A stretch of 20,825 nt of DNA from Circinella umbellata (taxonomy: Eukaryota > Mucoromycota > Mucoromycetes > Mucorales > Lichtheimiaceae). The translations under genes and the position numbers were made by a program. Location: NCBI GenBank assembly GCA_025093555.1, contig JAIWNF010000159.1, positions 1 to 20,825 on the forward strand. The letters are read 5' to 3'. Below the pieces are notes generated by a model. That model searched no databases and was not told the origin of the DNA. It saw only the letters and a program-made list of their open reading frames with translations. This document shows, one piece after another, positions 1-8,357 of the stretch (positions are counted from its first letter, which is position 1; each line of letters begins with the position of its first letter).

Positions 1-115
1 TTTTCTGTCTGTAGTTGATCCCTGTAGCACCCTCCCAGTCCATATAGTTTTGGAAAAGTACTATTCTCTCTTCAGGAGCAGTATTATTAGCATCAGTAGT
101 AATATTATCTGCCAT
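1..115 (-). CDS. 5' end of an unidentified gene, cut by window edge
   Basis: An ATG at 115-113 opens a frame of 38 codons that runs off the left edge without a stop. The peptide begins MADNITTDANN and later contains LFQNYMDWEGATGINYR, which has the look of real coding sequence (charged and aromatic residues, balanced codon use in an AT-rich background). A TATA-like run lies at 189-197, about 75 bp upstream of the ATG on the same strand, and a 19-bp repeat lies beyond it. I do not recognise the family. Given the surroundings it may belong to another mobile element, but nothing in these 38 residues proves that. Confidence 0.5.
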   Translation of the reverse strand, partial: MADNITTDANNTAPEERIVLFQNYMDWEGATGINYRQK

Positions 116-188
116 AGTGATAATGAATATAAGATAAGTAGTGATAACAAAAAAAAAAGTGCCTTTCTTAAAATAAATCCACTACACA

Positions 189-197
189 TATATATAT
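189..197 (-). promoter_or_regulatory. TATA-like box of the left-edge gene
   Basis: An alternating TATATATAT run lies about 75 bp upstream of the ATG at 115. This is close to the TATA-to-ATG distances of the Merlin genes in this window (about 65-85 bp). The assignment rests on position and composition only. Confidence 0.35.
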
Positions 198-210
198 TCG
201 TATTTTTCTT

Positions 211-327
211 GGCTCAAATTTGAAAATCAGTAGCCTAAATTTGCTTGGCATGGCTCAATTCCGTTCAAACAGCTCAATTTGGAAATTATGGCTCATTTTC
301 AAAATTATGGCTCATTTATTTTTTGCA
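211..327. repeat. 19-bp imperfect tandem repeat (GGCTCA motif)
   Basis: The hexamer GGCTCA or a one-base variant starts at 252, 271, 290 and 309, exactly 19 bp apart. A diverged unit lies at 233 and another near 211. The interval is AT-rich (AATTnGGAAATTAT-like). It lies directly upstream of the left-edge gene's TATA-like run, so it could be a promoter-proximal array or the subterminal repeat of a transposon. The sequence alone does not decide between these. Confidence 0.6.
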
Positions 328-762
328 TGGCCAAATTTAACTTCCAACGCTGTATATATCACTATGGTAATACAAATATCAAATAAACTATTCTAGATGT
401 CTTCTTCAACAATGGTTATTTTTTTTATTTGCTATTCTTTGTTTTGGAAAGGGACAAATATTAGTATTATTATGAAATAATATAGGAAATGTTGTGACAT
501 AAATAATTTGAGGAATAATATGTTATAAGAAACATAATGAATAGGGATCAAGTAATAACATTTCAACATCTTTGGGATTAGATCATTTCAAACAGTTTAG
601 ATCTAAAAAGTTTGATGAATCTTCGAGTTGATAAAATAATATTTGTCACATTTATTGACTTGCTACACTTACATTAAAAATGCGGCACACTTTTTCAATC
701 CAATATTTTTATGTTTTTTTTATAAACACCTATAAAAAAACCCATTACCACTTTCAATCTTT
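328..762. other. AT-rich stretch without a recognisable gene
   Basis: No convincing open frame, RNA gene or repeat is visible here. The sequence is uniformly AT-rich with short poly-T runs. Confidence 0.5.
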
Positions 763-856
763 CGGATGACTGCATCATCAGATCGGATGATACACCCATC
801 CGCATCCGAACTTGCGGATGCGGATGCGGATCGGATGAGCGGATGTCGGATGAGAT
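763..856. repeat. CGGATG motif cluster with perfect hairpin
   Basis: The hexamer CGGATG and its complement occur about nine times in 94 bp, in both orientations. The core is a perfect 12-bp inverted repeat, CATCCGCATCCG at 797-808 and CGGATGCGGATG at 815-826, with a 6-nt loop AACTTG. Clusters of a short motif in both orientations are typical of the subterminal regions of hAT and CACTA transposons, where the transposase binds. That reading is an inference. The cluster is much more GC-rich than its surroundings. Confidence 0.75.
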
Positions 857-1043
857 GAAGAACGCTACTCATCGCCTTGATTCGCAATCCATTCTTTATA
901 AAGTTCTGTGCTATAATCACGCTTATGACGATCTTCGGTACTTTCTTTTGGTGAATGTATTTTTCTGGTCGCGTACTCATTTGAAAACACTGGTTACAAA
1001 AACATTTTTTGATCCCATAATAAATTTCAGAAGCTGTCTGCAT
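857..1043 (-). pseudogene. Possible Cys-rich coding remnant
   Basis: On the minus strand, the frame ending at the CGGATG cluster reads ...SEIYYGIKKCFCNQCF... with a CxCxxC group and a following His. This recalls the zinc-finger start of some DNA transposases. The cluster itself is read through as low-complexity peptide, so the frame is not an intact gene. I cannot assign a family, and it may be a chance frame. The neighbouring motif clusters at 763-856 and 1167-1319 would fit a small transposon remnant. Confidence 0.2.
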
Positions 1044-1166
1044 TTTGCGAAAAAAAAAGAAAAAAAAAACTAAATAGCAAAAAAGAGTAATGAAGTATTA
1101 CAATGCTTAACGAATATCGCATAACTTAATATTTATTTTGTGTAAGGTAACTTTTTATTTGAACAC

Positions 1167-1319
1167 GTTTGAGAATACTCAAACTAAGAATTTGAGCGAC
1201 CTGGTTACTCAAACTACAGATTTGAGCGGTTTGAGCCAGCTCAAATCATTCAGGGGCATTTGAGCCGCTCAAACCAGCTCAAACCCAAAAGTTTTAGCAA
1301 GTCCGATTTTCTCAAACCA
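1167..1319. repeat. TTTGAGC/GCTCAAA inverted motif cluster
   Basis: TTTGAG or its complement CTCAAA occurs about ten times in 150 bp, in both orientations. Direct and inverted copies around 1221-1245 and 1259-1283 can pair with each other (TTTGAGC against GCTCAAA, repeatedly). Motif density and alternating orientation resemble subterminal repeats of a DNA transposon. The motif is related to the TGAGCC core (complement GGCTCA) of the 19-bp array at 211-327, so the two may be opposite arms of one old element. Confidence 0.6.
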
Positions 1320-1556
1320 CCTTTTAAGTCTAGTGATTATTCGTAAAATTTTTAAATTTAAAATAAAAATATATTAGATTTGATAATTATTTCTATTGGA
1401 GCACTCTCACAATATACACTCAAGTGAAAATGTGTTATATCATGTGACATAGTACTTGTGTAACTACCAAATTAGGAATAAATAAAGTAGAGATGCAGAG
1501 CATTCAGATGCATATTTAAGTTTATTTTTGTGATGTTTGTGGAACGATTAAATGAG

Positions 1557-1564
1557 CATTAAAG
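1557..1564. repeat. Left copy of Merlin-1 target site duplication
   Basis: CATTAAAG lies immediately before the GG tip at 1565 and is repeated exactly after the other tip at 5759-5766. Eight bases is within the range known for Merlin insertions. Confidence 0.8.
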
Positions 1565-1670
1565 GGACCACTTTTACTTTATACACTCAAGTGTTAACGC
1601 TTTATAACACGTGATCCAGTAATTGTGTAACCATGAAAATTTATATACCAAATCTAGAGTAACAGGGCTT

Positions 1671-1708
1671 TCTATTGCTATATTTGGTATAGCTATACCA
1701 CCAATAGA
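1671..1708. repeat. Palindromic structure in Merlin-1 5' region
   Basis: A perfect 14-nt palindrome GGTATAGCTATACC (1686-1699) is framed by a second inverted pair, TCTATTG (1671-1677) and CAATAGA (1702-1708). It lies about 110 bp inside the left tip of Merlin-1. It could form a cruciform or hairpin, or mark the edge of DNA inserted in the element. Confidence 0.6.
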
Positions 1709-1944
1709 GCGTGAGAAAATGGTCAAAACAAATTAGTAATATTTTTTTATAAGAAAAAATATATTTCTCAATTCACATTTTTTATAGAAGTAAAAGTAAA
1801 AAATATTAAGTTCTATACAGCTGTATAACTTTAACGATATCTACTATTAAAAGACGAATGGTCCTTACGAATTTAACGTTTTTGGTAATTCATAAAACCC
1901 CGACAAAAAAAAGTAACATTTGCTATAATTAAAAAATTTGCTGT

Positions 1945-2175
1945 TTACTGATTATCTTGACAGCTAATTACTGTTGTTAGTAAAGGCACTCGGTCCGAAA
2001 TTGTTGTAAATTGTATTAGTGTTATTGCTTTTTGGAATAGTGTACTAGGTATGTAATGTGGGGGTAACTGCTGATACATTACGTAAGTACTCTTGGTGAT
2101 CCATGTAATCAACATTTTTCTTTCCATATCTCCAGTTCTTTTTCTAACTACATATTCTTCGATTTTAAAAGACAT
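1945..2175 (-). CDS. Uncertain short open frame, no family recognised
   Basis: A 76-codon frame begins MSFKIEEYVVRKRTGDMER and ends at a TAA. It lies in the long 5' region of Merlin-1, the part that has no counterpart in Merlin-2. I recognise no domain. It may be a remnant carried by inserted DNA, or chance. Confidence 0.2.
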   Translation of the reverse strand: MSFKIEEYVVRKRTGDMERKMLITWITKSTYVMYQQLPPHYIPSTLFQKAITLIQFTTISDRVPLLTTVISCQDNQ

Positions 2176-2582
2176 TATTGTTTAATATATCAAATATATC
2201 ACAGACTGATTTACAAATTTTGTCACAAAATTCTATTTTAGCATGTATTATGCGTAACTGCAAAGTGAGACAGGAAGATGTCATCTTCTATTAAAAATGA
2301 AATCGTGTCAAGAGTTACGTACAAGACAAAAAAGGCATTGCTATTTTTTTAACAACTTAAATATATACTATTACTAATGAGTTCTCAACGGGTAGCCTTC
2401 AGTCAAATGCACTTTAACTAAACAAAAAATAGTGAATTAATGGAAATAGAATTTTTCTGAACAAAGTGATCGATTCGAGCCATCTTATTAATTACTATTA
2501 CTACTATTCAATGAATTAACTATAAACAGTTACATACAACAAACGTTTCAGTGCTGATGGGACTCCACTACTCATCGACGCG

Positions 2583-2783
2583 TTACACTCTATAACTATC
2601 CCTTGAATAAAAGAAATGTTCGTCGTAGGATTGAATTTGAAAACATAAACCGATGACTTTACCTAAATTATTGCTGCTGTCTTTGTTCGACCAATATTTT
2701 AAATGACTATACATAAGACACAGGATCAAATCTTTCAGCACGTCGGTATTTGCCTGCAATAAGGTGTACTTGCACATGGCCAA
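2583..2783 (-). CDS. Uncertain open frame, possible last exon
   Basis: The frame reads through KDLILCLMYSHLKYW and ends in SYRV followed by a stop. It can be extended upstream to a plausible splice acceptor (TTTTTTGCTCTGGACAG) near 2801, adding NNIELA, so it could be a terminal exon of a lost gene. No family is recognised. It lies within the extra DNA of the Merlin-1 5' region. Confidence 0.25.
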   Translation of the reverse strand: MAMCKYTLLQANTDVLKDLILCLMYSHLKYWSNKDSSNNLGKVIGLCFQIQSYDEHFFYSRDSYRV

Positions 2784-2801
2784 CTCTATGTTGTTCTGTC
2801 C

Positions 2802-3233
2802 AGAGCAAAAAATTCAAATAATATATACATTGATACCAATTTGTTATTATTTACTACCACAGCACCATCTACCGACAACATTGTATGTTATGAGATACTA
2901 TTAACACCACCACCAACAGCATGAGCTGAACAAACTGCAACTACAACTACTTAGACTTTTTGCTCACTGATTCACTGTCGTATATTTTTTGTTTCTTTTT
3001 TCGTATATTTTCTCATTTTTACAACTGTTTTTTGTTTTTCTCTCCCCAATACGTAATAATATATATTATACAATAAAAGAATTGACAGTTTAACATTATT
3101 TGGCGTATAAATAGTAGATCAGGTTATTATAGTTAAATTTAGTGGTAAACTACAATAAGTAAAATGATAAAAAAAAGGGAAAAAAAGGTATTTCCTCTTC
3201 CAAAGTAGATTATTTCTTTTTTACAAACTCATA
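2802..3233. other. AT-rich non-coding stretch inside Merlin-1
   Basis: I see no gene here. The interval is AT-rich and leads into the tandem repeat at 3234. Confidence 0.45.
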
Positions 3234-3370
3234 TATAAAGTATTTGTTTCCACAACCTCAATATAAAGCATTTGTTTCCATGACTTCATATAAAGCATTT
3301 TGTTTCTACAGCCTCAGATACAGCAGTATTTTTTTTCTACAACCTCTGATACAGCATTTTTTTCCACAGC
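3234..3370. repeat. 27-31 bp degenerate tandem repeat
   Basis: About five units follow the pattern TAtAaAGcATTTgTTTCcACAaCCTCA. They begin near 3234, 3262, 3289, 3319 and 3350, with lengths of about 27-31 bp that vary mainly in the T-run. Conservation falls off to the right, where TATAAAG becomes TACAGC. The array sits in the extra 5' DNA of Merlin-1. Confidence 0.65.
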
Positions 3371-3392
3371 GAATGCGCAGCGAAACCGTATG

Positions 3393-3452
3393 CCGTTAAA
3401 TGACCCGGAGCGAAGCGAAGGGGCTCATTTAGCCGAGCGAAGCGAGGCAGGA
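3393..3452. repeat. GC-rich AGCGAAGCGA double repeat with inverted arms
   Basis: GGAGCGAAGCGAAGG (3407-3421) and CGAGCGAAGCGAGG (3434-3447) are near-duplicates. The first is enclosed by AAATGACCC (3398-3406) and GGGGCTCATTT (3420-3430), which can pair with one bulge. The island stands out in an AT-rich background and directly follows the degenerate tandem repeat, so it probably marks an edge of an inserted sequence. Confidence 0.55.
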
Positions 3453-3584
3453 AGAGGTTGATACCTAATAAAATTAATATTCATGGTATACAAATATAAG
3501 AGTATAAAAATATTATAAGCAAAACATTTTTATAGTAGTAAATTATAAACCTCTTAAATTGAAAATTTTTTTATATAAAAAAAA

Positions 3585-3607
3585 TGACTTGGGGTTCTGA
3601 CTCAGGA
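3585..3607 (+). promoter_or_regulatory. Conserved twin-repeat motif upstream of Merlin-1 gene
   Basis: The copy here is TGACTTGGGGTTC directly followed by TGACTCAGGA. It ends 148 bp before the ATG. The same motif occurs at the same distance in Merlin-2 (5861-5883) and Merlin-3 (14233-14254). The consensus is TTACTCrGGrATC followed by TGACTCaGG, two direct repeats of ACTCrGG spaced 12 bp apart. The second half contains TGACTCA, a Gcn4/AP-1-type site. It could be a promoter element or a transposase binding site. Confidence 0.6.
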
Positions 3608-3672
3608 CTATATGTATCATATTTAACAAGTTCTTATTGGATAAAAATTACACCATTATATTAACAAAAAAG

Positions 3673-3681
3673 TATAAAAAG
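3673..3681 (+). promoter_or_regulatory. TATA box of Merlin-1 transposase
   Basis: TATAAAAAG lies 82 bp upstream of the ATG. Merlin-2 has TATATAAAG at the matching place, 84 bp upstream. An ATTGGATAAAAA block (3637-3648) is also shared with Merlin-2. Confidence 0.6.
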
Positions 3682-3754
3682 ACGAGGTGTTTTATATTTT
3701 TTACTTTATTTTTTAACTTATCTACTTCTTTTTATCTAAAAACTCTCTCTAATA

Positions 3755-5241
3755 ATGGCTCCTACTGGTATTGCAACTCTTTCAAGTCTAGCTGAAATTG
3801 TTAGCTTAACATGTGATTTTGATACTACCCTTCAGTAAGTTACTTTAATTCTTCTTAATATAATATAATAGTTTAAGAGATAAATAATAACTTTTATATA
3901 AAAGATATCTTAGAGAACATGGAATTTTCTATGAAGAAATGCAGTGCCGAAATGGAACTATGATGAACCTCAATCATTTTTCACGTGATGGTCTTATGTG
4001 GCAATGCCCGTCAGTATCTTGTGGTTGTACCCCTAGTAGTGGTCGGCAACGTTTATCTGTACGTACTGGGTCATTTTTTGCACGTCGTAATGTACCATTA
4101 AATGAAGTACTGCAAGTACTATGGGGAATTCTTCACCGTTTTAGTAATGAAAGTATTACTTCTTTTACCCGTTCTTCTGGTTTAACTATACAACGCCTGA
4201 TTAGAGATTTTCATCTTCTTATTGAGGCTGATTTAAACCATAATGATGTACAAATTGGTAAGTTTCTTTATTTATTTTATAAAAATAGTATAGTATATTA
4301 TTTATTTATTTACTGTATACTCTTATTTATTAATAAATAGGAGGGTATGATCAAAATGGTAATCGTATTATTGTGGAAATTGATGAAAGTAAATTTGGCA
4401 AGCGTAAAAACCATCGTGGACATCGTGTTGAAGGTGTTTGGGTACTTGGTGGGGTTGAAAAAACCAATGAGCGCAAGACATTTTTAGCTGTTGTTCCTTG
4501 CCGTAATACTAGAACTCTAACTGAGGTTATTTGTCAGTTTATAAGGCCTGGTAGTTTAATCTATTCAGATATGTGGAGGGTATATAATGGTTTATCAGAT
4601 GAAGAAGGAATGGATTGGGTACATCAAGTTGTAAATCATTCTATTGAGTTTATTACTGATGATGGAGTACATACAAATACTATTGAAGGTAATATTTTAT
4701 TTGTAAGTTATTTTATTTAATGTGTATGCTTATAAATTGTTTTTTGTTCAAATAGGTACTTGGTCAGCTATTAAGAGACATATTGCTGCATGCCATAGAA
4801 CTAAGTTAATGACACCTTGGAAGTTGATTGAATTTATATGGCGCCGAAAGCATAACAATGATTTATGGGGAGGACTATTAACTGCTTTAAGTGAAGTAGC
4901 TTTTAATACATCAACTTCAGAAGATTTAACTTTAAGAGCTCCTATTTTTACTGATTTTAGCCATCTTGCTTCAGGTATTTATTTTAGTTTCTCTTGAAAT
5001 TCTTTGATATTTATTTTTCTTTTTCTCTTTATTTATAGATAGTAGTGGAAGTTCAGATGAAAGTATTACCCCCCGTCGCCGACAATATTCAGAGATTTCT
5101 CAATCTACATCAGACTTTGGTAGTAGTGATATGGAATACGATGACAGTAGTTATATTGATACAGAGGCTGATAATTATAGTGATAATAGTAATATAGAAG
5201 ATAATTATAGTAGTAATAGTGATTATACCTCTGGGGAATAA
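3755..5241 (+). CDS. Merlin (ISXO2-like) DDE transposase, apparently intact
   Basis: Five exons join in frame: 3755-3834, 3905-4257, 4341-4688, 4756-4974 and 5039-5241. They total 1203 nt, or 400 residues plus a TAA. All four introns are 64-83 nt with GT...AG ends. The N-terminal part has a zinc-ribbon-like region (C-R-N-G, then WQCP, SCGC). The catalytic domain shows VEIDESKFGKRK with Asp159, IYSDMW with Asp221, and HTNTIEGTWSAIKR around Asn257/Glu260. This is the pattern of the IS1595/ISXO2 superfamily, whose eukaryotic form is Merlin. The enzyme is expected to cut and paste its own element in the nucleus. The last exon is an unusual acidic Ser/Asp/Asn tail (residues 334-400) preceded by PRRR. 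Merlin-2 encodes the same design with a more decayed frame. Confidence 0.9.
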
Positions 5242-5758
5242 TTTATTCTTTCTTATTTTTTTCTTTTTTTATGATCTTACCTTCTTTAAGTTTTTTAATA
5301 TTCTCAAAAATATCTTACTTTATCTTTACCTTTTAAATATAAACTTTAACCATATATATTTATTATATACTATTTACTATAATATAGTCTTTATTAATAC
5401 TACTTGTAATATGGAAAAACATTTAGCCGTAAACAAAATTTAGATAAGAATACCATTCAATAGCGACAACAAAACTACTCTAAGATGATCTAATATCATT
5501 GTGGGGCTTAGCATAATAATATATTTGGCAAATAAGCAAAATGTATATATTTTTTATATATAATCAAATATCTCAAAAACAATTTGAAAACTTCAAGTCC
5601 CTATTTCTCATGATCTAGATATTGTACAAATTAACTAAAAAATGCATTGGATAGTGTAGGATCTCCGCTTTCCGGTGATATAATTTGTGTAAACTCAGAT
5701 AGCACTGAAAAAGGTGTAAGTGGTAATTTAGGTTGAGTGTATAAAGTTAGCTTTAACC
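5242..5758. other. 3' region of Merlin-1
   Basis: AT-rich sequence with no gene. It shares short blocks with the 3' region of Merlin-2, for example ATTTAGCCGT at about 5420 and 8020, and GGCTTAGCATA at about 5504 and 8106. This shows the two elements are homologous beyond their genes, up to the inverted tip. Confidence 0.6.
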
Positions 5759-5766
5759 CATTAAAG
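5759..5766. repeat. Right copy of Merlin-1 target site duplication
   Basis: CATTAAAG directly follows the right tip of Merlin-1 and exactly matches 1557-1564. Confidence 0.8.
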
Positions 5767-5860
5767 ATATCAAGTGGGTTTTGTAAAAATTAAAAAAATA
5801 AAAAAAAATTCATATGATTTTAGAATATATAATATTCCCTCAGTTTTTTTCTAAAAAAAA

Positions 5861-5883
5861 TTACTCGGGAATCTGACTCAGGA
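5861..5883 (+). promoter_or_regulatory. Conserved twin-repeat motif upstream of Merlin-2 gene
   Basis: The copy here is TTACTCGGGAATC followed by TGACTCAGGA, 150 bp before the ancestral start codon. It is the clearest example of the two direct ACTCrGGAA-type repeats. Confidence 0.6.
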
Positions 5884-5948
5884 ACAATTTTAAAAAAATT
5901 GAAATAATTTTATTGGATAAAAAATATATTTGATTTACTTTAAAAAAG

Positions 5949-5957
5949 TATATAAAG
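5949..5957 (+). promoter_or_regulatory. TATA box of Merlin-2 transposase
   Basis: TATATAAAG lies 84 bp before the former start codon, matching the position in Merlin-1. Confidence 0.55.
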
Positions 5958-6032
5958 AGATGATAAAAGTTAACTTCTTCATTACTTTTTTCTTATCTCT
6001 TATATTTTTATAACTTCTATTCAAAAGACAAA

Positions 6033-7748
6033 ATAGCTCCTACTGGTATTACTACTCTCCCTAGTATGGCAGAGCTATTTAACTTAACAAGTTCCTTTGA
6101 TGTAACACTCCAGTATGTATAAGTTTATTTCCATTAGTTTATATATATATTTAATGTTATATATTAATAATTATACTCTCAAATATAATAGATATTTACA
6201 CAGTCAAGGCTTTTTTTATGATGAAATGCTCTGTCGAAATGGAACACCAATGAGACTAAACTATTTCACACGTGATGGTCTTATGTGGCAATGCCCTTCT
6301 GCTTCTTGACGATCGGTCAGGAATTATAGATAAATCAGTGTATTTGGTGGATAGAGTAGATATTAGATTAATTATGACTGATTTATATAATAATAAGCTA
6401 CATTATTAGATATTTTATCCGATCAGAACATTATCTACCTTATCAATAAACCACTAAGGCTATCTTAAGTTAAGAACTTCTATCATTAAAATCACTTGAG
6501 CTTGATAAATGATGACACTGTTCTTATAATCTGAGATGGAATTGGTGGATAAGATCTTATTATAAGGATTATGATCGATCTTCCTTGTGGTTGTACACCA
6601 AGTCGTACTAGTCGTCAAAGGATTTCGTTACGGGAGGGCTCTTTTTTTTTCAAACCGGCATTTACCATTAAATCAAGTTTTGCAAGGTTTATGGGGCTTA
6701 CTACATCGTTTTTCGTATGAAAGTATTGAATCTTATACAAGATCAAGTAATAATACAATTAGGTATCTTGCTTGTGATTTTTATCTCTTAATGGAAGCAG
6801 ATTTACGATTAAATGATGTTCAAATTGGTATGTAATTTGATTTTTTTAAAAGTACTTACCTTAATTATGCACTATATAACTAACTAGTATTTGTTATATT
6901 AGGCGACTATGATGAAAATGGTGAAAGAATTACTGTAGAAATTGACGAAAGCAAGTTTGGTAAACGAAAAAATCACCGTGGCCATTGTGTAGAAGGTGTA
7001 TGGGTCCTAGGGGGTGTAGAAAGGACACCTGCCTGCAAAACATTCTTAGCTGTTGTTCCATGTCGTAATGCAGCTACATTGACAGCAGTAATACGTCATT
7101 TTATCTTACCTGGTAGTCTAATTTACTCTGATATGTGGAGAGCATATAATGGTTTACAAGATGAAGAAGGTCAAAATTGGGTGCATGAAGTTGTAAATCA
7201 CTCAATTGAATTTATAACTGATGAGGGGGTTCATACCAATACTATTGAAGGTAAATATTTTTCTTTTCACTCTTATATTTTATTATATAATGTGATACTT
7301 ATTTTATAATATATATTCTAGGAACTTGGTCTGCTATTAAAAGACATATTGCTGCTCGTCATAGAACTAAAGCAATGACTCCTTGGAAACTAATTGAGTT
7401 TATTTGGCGTCGTAAATATGAAAGTAACCTTTGGGAAGGATTATTAACTACATTATGAGATGTTGAATTTAATACATCTATAAATGATGGTTTAACTTTA
7501 AGGGCCCCTGAATTTACAGACTTTAGCTATCTTGCATCAGGTAAACTTGATCTTTTTATTGAATTTATTCCATTAAAATACTTTATTAATTCATAAATTT
7601 ATAAATCCTAGATAATGATGATAATTCTACTAATCAAGTTATTCCTAGACGAAGAACTTATTCTGATATTTCAGAATCTAGCTTAGAGTTTAGTGATAGC
7701 TTATATAATAATAGTGATAGTGACAGTGATTATACATATGAAGAGTAA
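6033..7748 (+). pseudogene. Merlin (ISXO2-like) transposase, multiply broken
   Basis: The gene aligns with the Merlin-1 transposase exon by exon: exons about 6033-6112, 6192-6827 (with an insert), 6903-7250, 7322-7540 and 7612-7748, with all four introns at the same places. Four lesions are visible. The start codon is ATA (6033-6035) where Merlin-1 has ATG. A 271-bp insert (6309-6579) splits the zinc-ribbon region. A run of nine T at 6642-6650, where the frame needs eight, causes a frameshift. TGA at 7456-7458 replaces a Ser codon. The catalytic motifs VEIDESKFGKRK, IYSDMW and HTNTIEG are still readable, and so is the acidic tail. The copy cannot make a full transposase. Its ends might still be mobilised by an active relative. 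Confidence 0.88.
6302..6587. mobile_element. 271-bp MITE-like insertion in Merlin-2 exon 2
   Basis: Comparison with Merlin-1 shows that 6309-6579 is extra. It is flanked by CTTCTTG (6302-6308) and CTTCCTTG (6580-6587), a probable 7-8 bp target duplication with one base of divergence. The ends are imperfect inverted repeats: GATCGGTCAGGAATTATA on the left and, read inward on the other strand, GATCGATCATAATCCTTATA on the right. It has no coding capacity, so a non-autonomous element of unknown superfamily is the best fit. Confidence 0.7.
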
Positions 7749-8357
7749 AAAATTTTCTTTTTATTATTATATTTTTATCTTTACCTTATTATCTTTTTTT
7801 ATCTTTCTCTTACTATATTTTTTTGATATTTCTTTAATATTTTTCTTCTTATATTTATCTGGTTTTTTTTTACATATTAAAAACTTTCTTATACATTCTT
7901 CTTTTTGCTATTCTTTATCTACTCTATTGAGTAAAATAATATATCTTATTACTTAATTATAAAAATACTAAAATGCAATAACTTTATAAAAACTATTACT
8001 GCTGTTATAATGCAGATAAATATTTAGCCGTCCGAAATTTCCAAATAAATCGATGGGTCGATAGATTAAAAAAAATCAGTATAAGAGTCTCTAATACCAT
8101 TTTATGGCTTAGCATAGTAAAATATTTGTTAAATAGAGAAAATATAATATTTTTTTCATAATAGATGTTATAATAAAAATGAATAACAATTTTTAAACGT
8201 CTATATTTTGTGATTGAAGCATTGTACGACCTTACAATAAAATGCATTAAAAAGCCACATATCTCTAGTTATAGTAGACGGAGTATCAAAATTTTATATT
8301 GTATATTCCACTTTGTAGAGGATAATTTAACTTGAGTGTATAAAGTGCACTTTGACC
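7749..8357. other. 3' region of Merlin-2
   Basis: T-rich non-coding sequence with blocks shared with the Merlin-1 3' region, ending at the inverted tip (GGTCAAAGTGC on the minus strand). No other gene is seen. Confidence 0.55.

Larger units (their letters stand above)
1565..5758 (+). mobile_element. Merlin-1: complete Merlin element nested in Merlin-2
   Basis: Both tips begin GG followed by nine variable bases, then the shared core ACTTTATACACTCAA: GGACCACTTTT plus core at 1565, and GGTTAAAGCTA plus core reading inward from 5758. The spacing is identical at both ends, and both ends abut CATTAAAG. GG-starting tips suit the IS1595/Merlin lineage, and the element encodes a Merlin-type transposase at 3755-5241. 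Its 5' non-coding region is about 1.8 kb longer than that of Merlin-2, so further DNA has probably inserted between about 1650 and 3570. Intact coding sequence and a perfect duplication suggest a fairly recent arrival. Confidence 0.8.
1398..8357 (+). mobile_element. Merlin-2: older, interrupted Merlin element
   Basis: The left tip GGAGCACTCTC at 1398 is followed by a diverged form (ACAATATACACTCAA) of the core ACTTTATACACTCAA. The right tip at 8357 reads GGTCAAAGTGC plus that core on the opposite strand. No left tip exists between 5767 and the Merlin-2 gene. The first 80 bp after 1398 resemble the first 80 bp of Merlin-1. The simplest reading is that Merlin-2 starts at 1398, is interrupted by Merlin-1 (1565-5758 plus one copy of the duplication), and resumes at 5767. 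Its flanking 8-mers, TTTCTATT on the left and CCACATCC on the right, do not match. Either the duplication has been lost or the two ends come from different copies. Its transposase gene is dead. Confidence 0.6.

Noticed and set aside
3755..5241. A recently acquired bacterial insertion sequence
   Set aside because: The ISXO2-type domain is shared with bacteria, but four introns, TATA boxes and shared intron positions point to a eukaryotic Merlin lineage.
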